A DNA stretch of 63,041 bases from Pirellulaceae bacterium. Lineage in GTDB: Bacteria; Planctomycetota; Planctomycetia; Pirellulales; Pirellulaceae. Both the position numbers and the translations under genes were made by a program. Below are positions 33,811 to 42,692 of this stretch, in pieces. The stretch spans positions 1 to 63,041 of the forward strand of contig JAKVCA010000033.1 of assembly GCA_022448315.1 (NCBI GenBank). Direction: 5' to 3'. How positions within the stretch are numbered: the stretch's first letter is position 1; every line of letters starts with the position of its first letter. The notes under the pieces are model-generated. The model was not told where the DNA came from and did no database searches. It worked only from the letters and a program-made list of their open reading frames with translations.

Positions 33811-36516
33811 ATGAGCCGTGTTCTGCAACGACTGCCCATCATGACCAGATTTCGGGCTGCGTCTTTTTTTTCCTCTCGTCACTTCGGAATCTGTTTTTGC
33901 GCGGTCGTCATATATCTGACTGGCGTCGTGCAAGCGGTTCCCCTTCAAACGAAAGAAGCGACGGAGAAGCAACAAGGCGATTCGCTCACTCTGGAAAAGC
34001 TCTTTCCGGAAAAAAGTCTGTTCGGACCGCGGGCCTCACGCCCCGCTTTTTCGTCCGATGGTCGTTATGCGGCTTATCTCTATCGCCCTTACAACGAGCG
34101 TCGACATGGGAGCGATATTTTTCTTTATGACTTTGAGACCGGTGAGACCAAGCGGTTGACGAGCGCGTCGGTGATGGCCGAGTTTCATGACTCGGCTCGT
34201 AAAGTTCAGAAGGACCGCACCAAAAAAGCGGCTGATGCGAACAAGGGTGTGGATGAGGAAAGCAAGTCGAGCGAGAAGGCGGCGAAAAGCCGGACCAAAG
34301 ATAAGGGTGGTCAAGGAAAGAGCGATACAAAGAAGGGCGACAAAGAGAAGGGTCAGCGTCAAGAGCAAGGAGATTGGGTTTCCGAGAAAGATGCTGATGA
34401 CGAGAAGGCCCCACGTTATTCGGGCGTCTCGAGCTTTACCTGGTCACCCATCGGTAATGAAATGCTGGTGAGCTCTCAGGGAGATATCTTTCGTTTACAG
34501 GTCGAGGGTAAGACGCCAGGGATTCAACGTCTCACCCGGACCACGAATTCGGAACGATCGATTCGCTACCTTCCCGACGGTCTTGGCTATACCTATATGG
34601 CAGATGATCGTTTGTACCGTGTCCGTTTTGACAACTCGTTCATTGAACAGATTGATCCCAAACTTCCTTCGGGTCATACGATGAGGGATTACGAACTTTC
34701 TCCAAATGGAGAGAGGCTGGTTCTGGTCTCGACCCGCGGCGATGCGCCGTTCTCGAGTGAACGGAAAATCAAGATCGTGAATTACCGCAATCGGTTTGCC
34801 GAGGTTCGAGAATTCACGAGAGTCGTGGCGGATGATCCCAAGAAGAAACAGGATATCCATGTTCATTTCTATGACCTGGCCGGGCATCGCGATGAAATGT
34901 CGGAACTGGTGGAAATCCATCACCATCAATTGACCGGCCCGCGGGATGTTTTTTCAACGCCACAGTGGTCCCTGGATTCAACCCAAGTGGTCTTTGCGAA
35001 GTTTGATCAGGCCTCCTCTCAGGTGCATATCCTGACGGCCCTTTTTCCCGAGTCGGAAGTCGCGAAATCCTCAGGTAAGGAAAAAGAAAAAGAGGACGAT
35101 GAGCAAAAGCTTGATGCGTCAGCGGATTCGACCCAGGCCAAAGTGGTGCACCGGTATCTTCATAATGGAGGACCGAACACGCCACGAATGTTGGACCCGC
35201 ATTTCATCGAGGATCATCGCCACATTGTCCTGCTGACAGAACAGACCGGCTTCCGTCACCTTTACTTGTTGGATCCGCTCTACGAGACGATGACGCCACT
35301 AACCTCAGGAGCTTTCGAAGTTTACCAGGAAGAATTGTCTCGAGATCGCAAGTCGATGCTGGTGACGAGCACAAAAAGTGATCCGAGTCGGACCGAGGTT
35401 TTTCGCGTCGATTTCGAAAGCCGAGAAATGATCGCGATGTCTCAGGAATCGGGTTCCTACAGTGGCGTCGCAATGAGTCCCGATGGTCAACGGCTCATGG
35501 CGAGTTTTGTTCGATTCGGCCTCGGTCAAGAGTTGATCGCCGTCGAACTGGGAGCAAAAAAATCAAAACAGGTGACCCTGACTGATTCCCATCCGGAATC
35601 AACTTTAGAACTGATCCAACCGACCCCGGAGCTTTTTTCCTACGAGAATCGACATGGGCATCGAATTCATGGGCACATGTTCAAGCCCGATGATTGGAAA
35701 AAAGGGGATCGACGACCCTTGCTCATCTACGTTTACGGCGGTCCATTGGGTACACGAAAGATGGTTGTCGACGGGAGCTATTCCTCCGACAGTTACTTCT
35801 TTGCCTACTACATGGCCAAAAAGCATGGCTATGTCACGGTCACGATTGATCCTCGGGGCGTGTCAGGCTACGGGGGCCTCTTCGAGAAATCGAACTACGA
35901 GCAGATCGGTCGGCCTCAGGTCGAAGATCTAACAGATGGCGTGAAGTACCTGATCCGAGAGGTCGGTGTTGATCCGAAAAAGGTGGGAATTCACGGTTGG
36001 AGTTTTGGTGGGTTTCAGACGCAAATGTGTCTTTACCTTGAACCCTCCGTGTTCCAGCTCGGTATCGCGGGAGCCGGACCAACGGAGTGGGAAAACTACA
36101 ATGCGTGGTACACGACCGGCACGGTAGGCCCAAGTCGCGAAGGAGAGACGGATCAGGAGAAATATTCTCTGTTGAAGCTTGCCAAGAATCTCGAGGGCAA
36201 GTTGCTACTGATTCACGGAATGGAAGATAGCAATGTGCTGTACCAAGACACCGTCCGGGTTTACCGTGAATTGCTCAAGGCGGGGAAAGAGACACTGGTT
36301 GAGCTCTTCCTCGATCCCACTGGAGGTCATTCTCTGGGGGGGGATGTGAAACGGCTTGGGCGTTTCAAAAAGTATGAAGAATTTCTCACTCGCAACTTGG
36401 GCTCTCGGCCGCCGAAACCGCAGCCGGAAACCAAGAGCAAGCCGGCACCCAAGCGTAAGCCTTCTGGCAAAAAGCCGGCCGATGGTAAAGACTCGGGAGC
36501 GAAATCCAAAAAGTAG
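33811..36516 (+). CDS. S9 family prolyl oligopeptidase/DPP IV-like peptidase, secreted
   Basis: The 901-residue enzyme begins with a long signal sequence (FGICFCAVVIYLTGVVQAV). A beta-propeller occupies about residues 70-600, and the alpha/beta-hydrolase domain follows. The triad is visible: Ser731 in HGWSFGGFQ, Asp806 in HGMEDSNVLY and His840 in GGHSLGG. YVYGGPLG supplies the oxyanion hole. Unusual features are a Lys/Glu-rich insert of about 65 residues in the propeller (about 128-195), and a Lys/Pro-rich C-terminal tail (about 40 residues after the catalytic domain). It cleaves peptides, probably near Pro, outside the cytoplasm. Monocistronic. Confidence 0.92.
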   Translation: MSRVLQRLPIMTRFRAASFFSSRHFGICFCAVVIYLTGVVQAVPLQTKEATEKQQGDSLTLEKLFPEKSLFGPRASRPAFSSDGRYAAYLYRPYNERRHGSDIFLYDFETGETKRLTSASVMAEFHDSARKVQKDRTKKAADANKGVDEESKSSEKAAKSRTKDKGGQGKSDTKKGDKEKGQRQEQGDWVSEKDADDEKAPRYSGVSSFTWSPIGNEMLVSSQGDIFRLQVEGKTPGIQRLTRTTNSERSIRYLPDGLGYTYMADDRLYRVRFDNSFIEQIDPKLPSGHTMRDYELSPNGERLVLVSTRGDAPFSSERKIKIVNYRNRFAEVREFTRVVADDPKKKQDIHVHFYDLAGHRDEMSELVEIHHHQLTGPRDVFSTPQWSLDSTQVVFAKFDQASSQVHILTALFPESEVAKSSGKEKEKEDDEQKLDASADSTQAKVVHRYLHNGGPNTPRMLDPHFIEDHRHIVLLTEQTGFRHLYLLDPLYETMTPLTSGAFEVYQEELSRDRKSMLVTSTKSDPSRTEVFRVDFESREMIAMSQESGSYSGVAMSPDGQRLMASFVRFGLGQELIAVELGAKKSKQVTLTDSHPESTLELIQPTPELFSYENRHGHRIHGHMFKPDDWKKGDRRPLLIYVYGGPLGTRKMVVDGSYSSDSYFFAYYMAKKHGYVTVTIDPRGVSGYGGLFEKSNYEQIGRPQVEDLTDGVKYLIREVGVDPKKVGIHGWSFGGFQTQMCLYLEPSVFQLGIAGAGPTEWENYNAWYTTGTVGPSREGETDQEKYSLLKLAKNLEGKLLLIHGMEDSNVLYQDTVRVYRELLKAGKETLVELFLDPTGGHSLGGDVKRLGRFKKYEEFLTRNLGSRPPKPQPETKSKPAPKRKPSGKKPADGKDSGAKSKK

Positions 36517-36583
36517 GATTTCATGCGGGAGAGCTTCGCACGCGATACCGGCGGCTGAGTCGATTCCGTTGGTCAGCAACAGG

Positions 36584-37237
36584 TCAAGTTGCATGGCCCT
36601 GCGAGGATGATCGCTTCTTGCGTTTGCCCAGTCGCATGGTAAGTGAGCCACAGGCAATACCCACGGCGGCTCCAGCCAACACGTCGCTCGGAAAATGGGC
36701 TCCGGACTCGATTCGCTGCAGGCCAGCAAGTGTGGCGAGAATCGCGAACCACCATCGAGCTTTGGGATACGTTTGGCTCAAGCAGGTTGCAAGTGCCGCT
36801 GCCGTTGCGGTGTGGCCCGACGGGAACGATTGAAGGCTGCGGTCAATCCAGCCCTCCCAGCCCTGGAGCCATGGGAAAGGCGCTTGCCATCCGATGGTCC
36901 AGTCCTGCGTCTGCAGCGTCTCCATCGATTTTGGGCGAAAACGGGCGACGTTCAACTTGATGACGTTGGCCATGATGCCGCTGAATCCCGTCCCGAGAGC
37001 TGTCAAAAGGGTTGCCCGGCGATGAGTCGGATCGATCAAGACCAGAGTGATGATGATCGCGCCGATGCCGATCCCATGCGCGAAGGTTTCGGCGAGGTCC
37101 AGAATCTTCTCCAGATCGCCGGGAAACTTGTCCTGATGGAACCATTCGGAAATCTTGGCGTCCCACGGTAGCACCAGCACCGCGGCGATCAGGAGTAACC
37201 CGATTGGAACTGCGATGGAATGTCGGTATGACTTCAT
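36584..37237 (-). CDS. PAP2-family membrane phosphatase
   Basis: A 217-residue multi-pass protein. The three PAP2 phosphatase motifs are present: KLNVARFRP, SFPSGHTAT and RIESGAHFPSDVLAG, supplying the two catalytic His residues and phosphate-binding Arg/Lys. Hydrophobic segments such as VPIGLLLIAAVLVLP and IGAIIITLVLI frame them. Relatives dephosphorylate undecaprenyl pyrophosphate or phosphatidic acid at the membrane. ATG 37237 (MKSYRHS) is chosen because the hydrophobic first helix follows at once; the frame extends 31 codons upstream without membrane character. The C-terminus is basic (GKRKKRSSSQ). Convergent with the S9 peptidase. Confidence 0.9.
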   Translation of the reverse strand: MKSYRHSIAVPIGLLLIAAVLVLPWDAKISEWFHQDKFPGDLEKILDLAETFAHGIGIGAIIITLVLIDPTHRRATLLTALGTGFSGIMANVIKLNVARFRPKSMETLQTQDWTIGWQAPFPWLQGWEGWIDRSLQSFPSGHTATAAALATCLSQTYPKARWWFAILATLAGLQRIESGAHFPSDVLAGAAVGIACGSLTMRLGKRKKRSSSQGHAT

Positions 37238-37514
37238 TGCGAAGCCCCCTCCCAAAAGGCACTCTCGGACGGTCCAATTGCATTGACCTTCAGCGGCGGG
37301 ATCATAGACGGGAATCGCGATTCGAGGCAATGTGAATCCGCCGCGGCGTTTTCAAGTGGCGGGGCCGCAGTGCTAGCGGTTTTTGGTGCCGTTTTCGGCC
37401 GTTGACGTGTGGCGGGTGCTGAGAGTGGTGAAGTGGGAGGCTCTCAAATGACATTGCATGAGATTTTAGTTTGTTACTAAACTGATGACCGCTCGAATGT
37501 GAAAGGAGTCACGA

Positions 37515-39371
37515 TTGAGTAAGCAAACCACAACTCATGTACTGGTTCTCTTGGCGGTTTGTGGGGCCGTGTTCTTTCTGAATCTTGGAACACCCAAGCT
37601 TTGGGATCGAGACGAACCACGAAATGCTGGTTGTGCGAAGGAAATGATGGAGCGGGGCGATTGGGTCACGCCCATATTCAATGATGAACTTCGCGAACAG
37701 AAACCCGTTCTCCTCTACTGGTTGATGATGTCGGCCTACACCGTCTTTGGTTTCGGCGAGTTCGGTGCGAGGTTCTGGTCGGCGTTGCTGGCGACGGGGT
37801 CCTGCTTCTGGGTTTACATCAGCGCTCGACGCCTCTTCGATGCCAATTCGGCCTTATGGTCCGCTTTAATGCTCGCGACCTGCTTGATGTTCGGTGTGGC
37901 GGGACGTGCTGCGACACCGGATTCCGTATTGATTTTCTGTGGCGCGAGCGCCATCGGCTGCTGGATTCTTGGGACGTTTAAGAGCAATCGGGAGCAGGTG
38001 ACGAGGACCTGGGGAGAACCCGGGCTGAAGCAACGGGGAGTTTGGTTTCCCCGTGACTGGCGTTTCGCGACCGCGATTTATGCGTTCATGGGACTGGGCG
38101 TTCTTGCAAAAGGACCCATCGGGTTCGTGATGCCGGTGGCGATTCTCGGGCTTTTCAACTTGCTCGGCCGCTTACCGGAATCGAAGGTCAATAACAGGAC
38201 CGGAGGTGTCCTGGCGAGGCGAATGATGGGCATGGCACGACCTTGGATGCCGTCGCATTTTCTAAAGACGACGTGGTCGATGAGGCCATTTTTGGCAGCT
38301 GTTGTCGTTTTGGTCGTTGCTGCCCCGTGGTACATCTTGGTGGGCTTGCGGACCGAAGGTGATTTTTTGGAGCAGTTCTTTTTGAAAGAACATTTTGGCC
38401 GAGCGACGACCGCGATGGAAAATCACTCGGGAGGGTTCTGGTTTTATCCCATGGCCTTGTTGTTAGGGACATTTCCGTGGTCCATCCTGGCTTTGCCCTT
38501 GGGACTGTTCGTCGACCGACAACTTTCCAAGGATCGTGGTGAACGTCCGCTGGGTCTGGTATTAGGGCTGATCTGGTTGGTGCTCTACCTAATTGTGTTC
38601 AGCTTGGCGAAGACGAAGCTTCCGAGTTATATCTCCCCCTGTTATCCGGGAGTTGCCCTGCTTGGCGGCTACTTTGTTTCAAGACTTGGCGTGGGGACGA
38701 CGCAGATGGATCGGCGCTGGTGGGGCGCCGCTCTTGGTGTGCTTTCAATCGTAGGTGTCGGGATGATCTTTGGGGTTCCCCTCGCGGCCAACGAGGTACT
38801 CCCAGGAGCGGGGTGGCTAGGTGTGATTGGGATGATCCCGATTGTGGGTGCGGTCGTTCTCGGAATATTGGTGGTCAGGCAACGGGATCGGTTCATTCCG
38901 ACGGCGTTGGGGACGACTGCGGTGGTTTTCAGTACCGCGCTGTTCGGAATTGGCACCGTTGCTGTTGATCGCTATCAACGTCTTCCAGAGTTGTTGGAGG
39001 TGGTCAATGGCGATCCGAACGCCAGGATCGCTTCATTTGGTGTGCTTGAGTCCAGTTGGGTTTTCTATAGTGGGCGCCCCGTATTTGAGTTGAATCGACA
39101 GGGTAAAGAGGGAGAGATCAGCCGGGATCCCGATCGCGGTTGGTTGCCAAAGCCCCGGATGAACGTGGAACAGTTTCTTTCCCAGAACGGCCATCATTAC
39201 GTCGTGACGACGGAAAGTCGATTGGATGAGCTTCAAGATCAGGCGGATGACGCCTTGTCTGAGGTGGCACGTATCCCGTATTTTCTGAACAACGAGAATC
39301 TCGTGCTCTTGACGCTTTCGCCCAGTCTGGCGGATCGTGTCGACCGAGTCGACGCCACATCGCACCGTTAA
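37515..39371 (+). CDS. ArnT/GT39-type membrane glycosyltransferase
   Basis: The 618-residue polytopic protein uses a polyprenyl-phosphate sugar donor on the outer face of the membrane. The first periplasmic loop has the catalytic Asp-Glu pair in LWDRDEPRNAG, followed by GDWVTPIFNDELREQKPVLLYWL, the classic ArnT-family signature (shown only in part). At least ten hydrophobic segments follow. KTKLPSYISPCYPG matches the conserved KLP..Y..P motif of GT39/GT83 enzymes. The C-terminal 130 residues are soluble. Start is TTG 37515, with GAAAGGAG 8 bp upstream. Its acceptor (lipid A, glycoprotein or polysaccharide) cannot be told. Confidence 0.9.
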   Translation: MSKQTTTHVLVLLAVCGAVFFLNLGTPKLWDRDEPRNAGCAKEMMERGDWVTPIFNDELREQKPVLLYWLMMSAYTVFGFGEFGARFWSALLATGSCFWVYISARRLFDANSALWSALMLATCLMFGVAGRAATPDSVLIFCGASAIGCWILGTFKSNREQVTRTWGEPGLKQRGVWFPRDWRFATAIYAFMGLGVLAKGPIGFVMPVAILGLFNLLGRLPESKVNNRTGGVLARRMMGMARPWMPSHFLKTTWSMRPFLAAVVVLVVAAPWYILVGLRTEGDFLEQFFLKEHFGRATTAMENHSGGFWFYPMALLLGTFPWSILALPLGLFVDRQLSKDRGERPLGLVLGLIWLVLYLIVFSLAKTKLPSYISPCYPGVALLGGYFVSRLGVGTTQMDRRWWGAALGVLSIVGVGMIFGVPLAANEVLPGAGWLGVIGMIPIVGAVVLGILVVRQRDRFIPTALGTTAVVFSTALFGIGTVAVDRYQRLPELLEVVNGDPNARIASFGVLESSWVFYSGRPVFELNRQGKEGEISRDPDRGWLPKPRMNVEQFLSQNGHHYVVTTESRLDELQDQADDALSEVARIPYFLNNENLVLLTLSPSLADRVDRVDATSHR

Positions 39372-39567
39372 TTCAATCCAGTCCTTTGGATGTCGATGCG
39401 TGAGTGAGCTTCACTTGGTGGTTCCAATCGTGAATGGAACCCTCTGAGGGCGTGCCCGGTCTGGTCGCGTCTATCGTCGGCTTTGATTACAATCCGGTAA
39501 CGGTCGCGTCACTGTGACGCATTGTTTCGTGGGATTGGCTCTTGTCTTCGAGTAGGGTGAAAATAAG

Positions 39568-40920
39568 ATGCGCCGCCGGGAATTCTTGCATGGTACGGCA
39601 GCTGGATTGACCTCACTGGCAGCCGGTGGTTACCACCTGAGCTACGGTCAGGAATCCAAACCCAAACGCGTGGCACTGATTGGGTGTGGCTGGTACGGGA
39701 AGTGTGACCTGCTTCGGCTGCTTCAGGTCGAACCGGTCGATGTCGTTGCTCTTTGTGATGTCGACAAAAATATGTTGAACGAAGCGGGTGACATCGTTTC
39801 CACAAGGCAGAAGTCGAATCGCAAGCCCGAGTTGTTTGGAGACTATCGAGAGCTTCTTTCTCAGGCAGAGCCGGAATTGGTTCTGGTCAACACACCGGAT
39901 CATTGGCACGCTCTGCCGATGATTGCTTCGGTCGAATCGGGTGCGGACGTTTGGGTTCAAAAACCGATCAGCGTTGACATCATGGAAGGTCAAGCGATGC
40001 TTGCTGCGTCACGAAAGCATGACAGCGTCGTCCAGGTTGGAACCCAACGCCGCAGTACACCGCACCTTATCGACGCAAAAAAGAAATACATCGATACCGG
40101 GCGTCTTGGAAAGATCGGCCTGGTGGAAATCTATTGTTACTACCATATGCGTGCGCGGGGGAAAGTCGTGAACCAGGCTCCTCCCGCTCACCTGGATTAC
40201 GAGATGTGGACAGGACCGGCACCCATGCGACCTTACAACGAATGGGTGCACCCCCGACGTTGGCGGTCGTTCATGGAATATGGCAACGGCATTGTGGGTG
40301 ACATGTGCATCCACATGTTGGATACGGTCCGATGGATGATGAAGTTGGGCTGGCCAATTCGCGTGACTTCACAAGGAGGAATCCTTGTCGATCGTGAGAG
40401 TTCGGCGAATATAAGTGACACCCAGACGGCGCAGTTTGATTTTGGCGATACCCAGGTGGTCTGGCAGCATCGAACGTGGGGTAAAAGTCCTGATTCAAAA
40501 TACCCATGGGGCGCGACGTTTTACGGTGAGAACGGCACGCTCAAGGTGAGTGTCAAGAGTTACGACTTCATTCCCCGTCGTGGAGAGCCGGAACACGCAG
40601 ATGCGGTCATGGAACTCGATGAGTACCCCGAAGATCGAACTGAAAAGGATCTCGAGCAGCATGTCGCCCCTGCAATTCGTGGTCACATGAACGATTGGCT
40701 CAAATGCACTGAGTCTCGGGAACGACCGGTGGCCGATATTGAAGAAGGCCACATCAGCACGGCCAGTTGTATCCTCGCCAACCTGTCGATGGACCTCGGC
40801 AGGAGTTTGGAATGGGACGCACCGCATGGTCAGGTAGCGGGAGATGCTCAGGCCAATGAACGGCTTGCCCGAGATTACCGGGCCGATTGGGTGCATCCGA
40901 CTCCAGAAGATCATCTCTAA
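39568..40920 (+). CDS. Tat-exported Gfo/Idh/MocA oxidoreductase
   Basis: The 450-residue oxidoreductase begins MRRREFLHGTAAGLTSLAAGG (Arg-Arg plus FLxG), a twin-arginine signal, so it is exported folded with its cofactor. The Rossmann motif VALIGCGWYG (residues 32-41) is intact. VNTPDHWH and VQKPISVDI are the family EKP-like motif and its partner. The C-terminal domain contains GNGIVGDMCIHMLDTVRWMM, with the family's conserved Asp-His pair. Planctomycetes carry dozens of these exported members, thought to act on sugars in the periplasm together with DUF1080-type lyases. Start ATG follows a weak SD (TAGGGTGA). Substrate unknown. Confidence 0.92.
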   Translation: MRRREFLHGTAAGLTSLAAGGYHLSYGQESKPKRVALIGCGWYGKCDLLRLLQVEPVDVVALCDVDKNMLNEAGDIVSTRQKSNRKPELFGDYRELLSQAEPELVLVNTPDHWHALPMIASVESGADVWVQKPISVDIMEGQAMLAASRKHDSVVQVGTQRRSTPHLIDAKKKYIDTGRLGKIGLVEIYCYYHMRARGKVVNQAPPAHLDYEMWTGPAPMRPYNEWVHPRRWRSFMEYGNGIVGDMCIHMLDTVRWMMKLGWPIRVTSQGGILVDRESSANISDTQTAQFDFGDTQVVWQHRTWGKSPDSKYPWGATFYGENGTLKVSVKSYDFIPRRGEPEHADAVMELDEYPEDRTEKDLEQHVAPAIRGHMNDWLKCTESRERPVADIEEGHISTASCILANLSMDLGRSLEWDAPHGQVAGDAQANERLARDYRADWVHPTPEDHL

Positions 40921-40953
40921 CGAGACGCCCCTATTTGGGTACCAAAATCGGTG

Positions 40954-41489
40954 TTAATAGCCAAGGTTAGGGGCGAGCCAGCGCTCCACTTCTTTCACTC
41001 ATGTCTTTTTCCGAACGGCATAATTCCCGACTTGGTCTTTCGTGATTCTGTCGACGGCAAAGTAACTTGCTTGAGGGTGGGGGAAATAAAATCCACTACC
41101 GCTTGCGGCGGGCCACATGGCGAACGATTCGGTTAAACTTACGCCCATCCTCTCTTCCGCTCCAATCAGTTTGGAACGCTTTTGTTTTTCAATGTGATCG
41201 GGACAGGCAGGATATCCCGGTGTGGGGCGAATGCCCCAGTATTTCTCGTCGATCAATTCGTCATTGGTGAAGGATTCTTCCCGGCCGAAATCCCGATCGT
41301 TGCGGGCTTGCTGACGAAGTTTTCCAGCAAAAGCTTCGGCCAATCGTTCTGCGATGACTTGGAGGAGGATGGCGTTGTAGTCATCCTTTTCATCCTTGAA
41401 TTTCTGTGCCAACTCCTCAACTTCATGGCCGGCGATAACCACGAAAGATAATCTTTAAGGCCAGTGTCTGCCGGTGTGACAAGAGGACC
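40954..41489 (-). pseudogene. metH: remnant of the C-terminal activation domain of methionine synthase
   Basis: The minus strand encodes recognisable MetH activation-domain sequence but in pieces. GPLVTPADTGLKDYL (41489-41445) is in one frame, and FVVIAGHEVEELAQKF continues in another; loss of one T from a CTTTTC run near 41445 explains the shift. The strongest block is YWGIRPTPGYPACPDHIEK, then LTESFAMWPAASGSGFYF, the AdoMet-binding region. An in-frame TGA at 41001-40999 interrupts the end, after which VKEVERWLAPNLGY restores the normal MetH C-terminus and stops at 40956-40954. About 1000 upstream residues (homocysteine, folate and cobalamin domains) are absent from the window. Confidence 0.82.
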
Positions 41490-41816
41490 TCGAACATCTG
41501 CATGTTGTTGGATTCAGCTGCTGTGGATATCGCAAAATATTTCCTTGGGAACGGACCCGCGAGAGGAATGTCGAGGGTAACCCTTGAGTCGTTTAAAGTC
41601 AGGGACAGATTTGACCGCCCAGGGACCCCTTGCCTGGGTGGGCGGTGGCGAGACTCTAGTGGGGTCGTCAGTAGGGGCGTGGAAGCATTCAACGGACCCG
41701 AAGACGCGGCTCCAGGCCTGCAACGTAGCTAGGCCTCAAGATCCGCACAATCGGAACCGATACCCTAACAGGAATGGGGCGGCGTTAACGCGACCGTACT
41801 CTTCCGTGACTGCGGA
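41490..41816. other. breakpoint region between the metH remnant and the next gene
   Basis: About 330 bp. It contains the REP-like palindrome at 41598-41645. A minus-strand frame at 41736-41969, rich in Trp, Tyr and His, runs across it but matches nothing I know. The metH homology fades just beyond 41489, so the deletion that removed the rest of metH probably ended here. Confidence 0.4.
41598..41645 (+). repeat. REP-like element with CCGCCCA/TGGGCGG palindrome
   Basis: The stretch starts with GTCAGGGACAGATTTGAC (41598-41615). It overlaps a perfect 7-bp inverted repeat, CCGCCCA (41615-41621) and TGGGCGG (41639-41645), with a 17-nt GC-rich spacer that can pair further (AGG/CCT). A tetranucleotide-like head plus hairpin is typical of REP sequences mobilised by REP-associated transposases. 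Only one copy was found in the window, so the repeat nature is inferred. Confidence 0.4.
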
Positions 41817-42692
41817 ATGGTGGTTGATCCAGTAGTTCCATTGAGAGGTGTCGTAAACGTGGGTGAGCCGAAAACGGAAGGCAAAGACGAAATGGCGACG
41901 GATGCCGCGGATCCATGGGTTGTAAGAGTGCGGTTGGATGAAAGCCGTTTTGCGGCCACCATGAGTCACTCAAGCCTCTTTTCTTCGCCGAATACGGAAA
42001 TCACATCAGTTACGCCCCAGCCGCAAATTCGGCTATCGCAAGCACTCCGCGACCATATTACTGCGCTGCAGCAGAAGTCCGTGACGACCTGTGGGCCGAG
42101 CCAATTTGCTGAAGTGGAAATCCCGGCTCCCTTGACTGCCTCGGCCTGTCCAGAATTGGTCTTTGAAGACTTGGTAGAAGCTGTATCAGCCGCCAATTTT
42201 TCGGCTTCCAGAGCGTTGCTGTCGTCGGAAGTTCCGCCGTCGATGGGTGGCCCCGGTCCTGAAACCCACTCCGCAGCCTCTTCGCCCGTCCCGCGGTCTA
42301 TTGAACACCGGTACCCAACTGGATGGAGTGCTCGTCTCAAGTCTCGTCGTTGGTGGTTTGATCTGTCATGGAATCTCGCGAGCGTCGTCGCCATGATCGT
42401 CATCGCATTGGTTGTTCGTAATTGGCTATTTAATGGCTCTCGGAATGCCGACGCCGACGCGAGGCGTCTTCCAGTGGTGAATTCCGAATTGGCCACGACG
42501 GGCATTGAGAATGACGCAACACCGCGTATCGCTAACCTGCAAGAGCCTGCATCTCGGATTACGGAGCTGCTCCCTATGGAACAGGATAATGAAGCCATGA
42601 CAGGACCTTTGACCGAGGGTGCTTTTGGGGAATACCAGTCACAACCGGACTGGGAAGGGCGGGGGCTTGAGGTCATGGGAGTGATGCGATGA
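41817..42692 (+). CDS. single-pass membrane protein, unknown function, first of a CpsD-like operon
   Basis: The product of up to 291 residues has one transmembrane segment (LASVVAMIVIALVVRNWLF) near residue 200. A Ser/Pro/Thr-rich N-terminal part precedes it and an acidic, Glu-rich tail follows. No family is recognised. Alternative starts are ATG 41892 and ATG 41961; the latter would avoid overlap with the unusual minus-strand frame at 41736-41969. The stop codon overlaps the next start (ATGA, 42689-42692), so it is translationally coupled to the CpsD-like ATPase. By analogy with CapA/CapB pairs it might be a membrane partner of that ATPase, but it lacks a Wzz domain. Confidence 0.6.
   Translation: MVVDPVVPLRGVVNVGEPKTEGKDEMATDAADPWVVRVRLDESRFAATMSHSSLFSSPNTEITSVTPQPQIRLSQALRDHITALQQKSVTTCGPSQFAEVEIPAPLTASACPELVFEDLVEAVSAANFSASRALLSSEVPPSMGGPGPETHSAASSPVPRSIEHRYPTGWSARLKSRRWWFDLSWNLASVVAMIVIALVVRNWLFNGSRNADADARRLPVVNSELATTGIENDATPRIANLQEPASRITELLPMEQDNEAMTGPLTEGAFGEYQSQPDWEGRGLEVMGVMR

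Noticed and set aside
39420-39441. Hairpin GGTTCCA/TGGAACC after the GT39-type gene
   Set aside because: Stem is perfect but no T-run follows on either strand, so it was not called a terminator.
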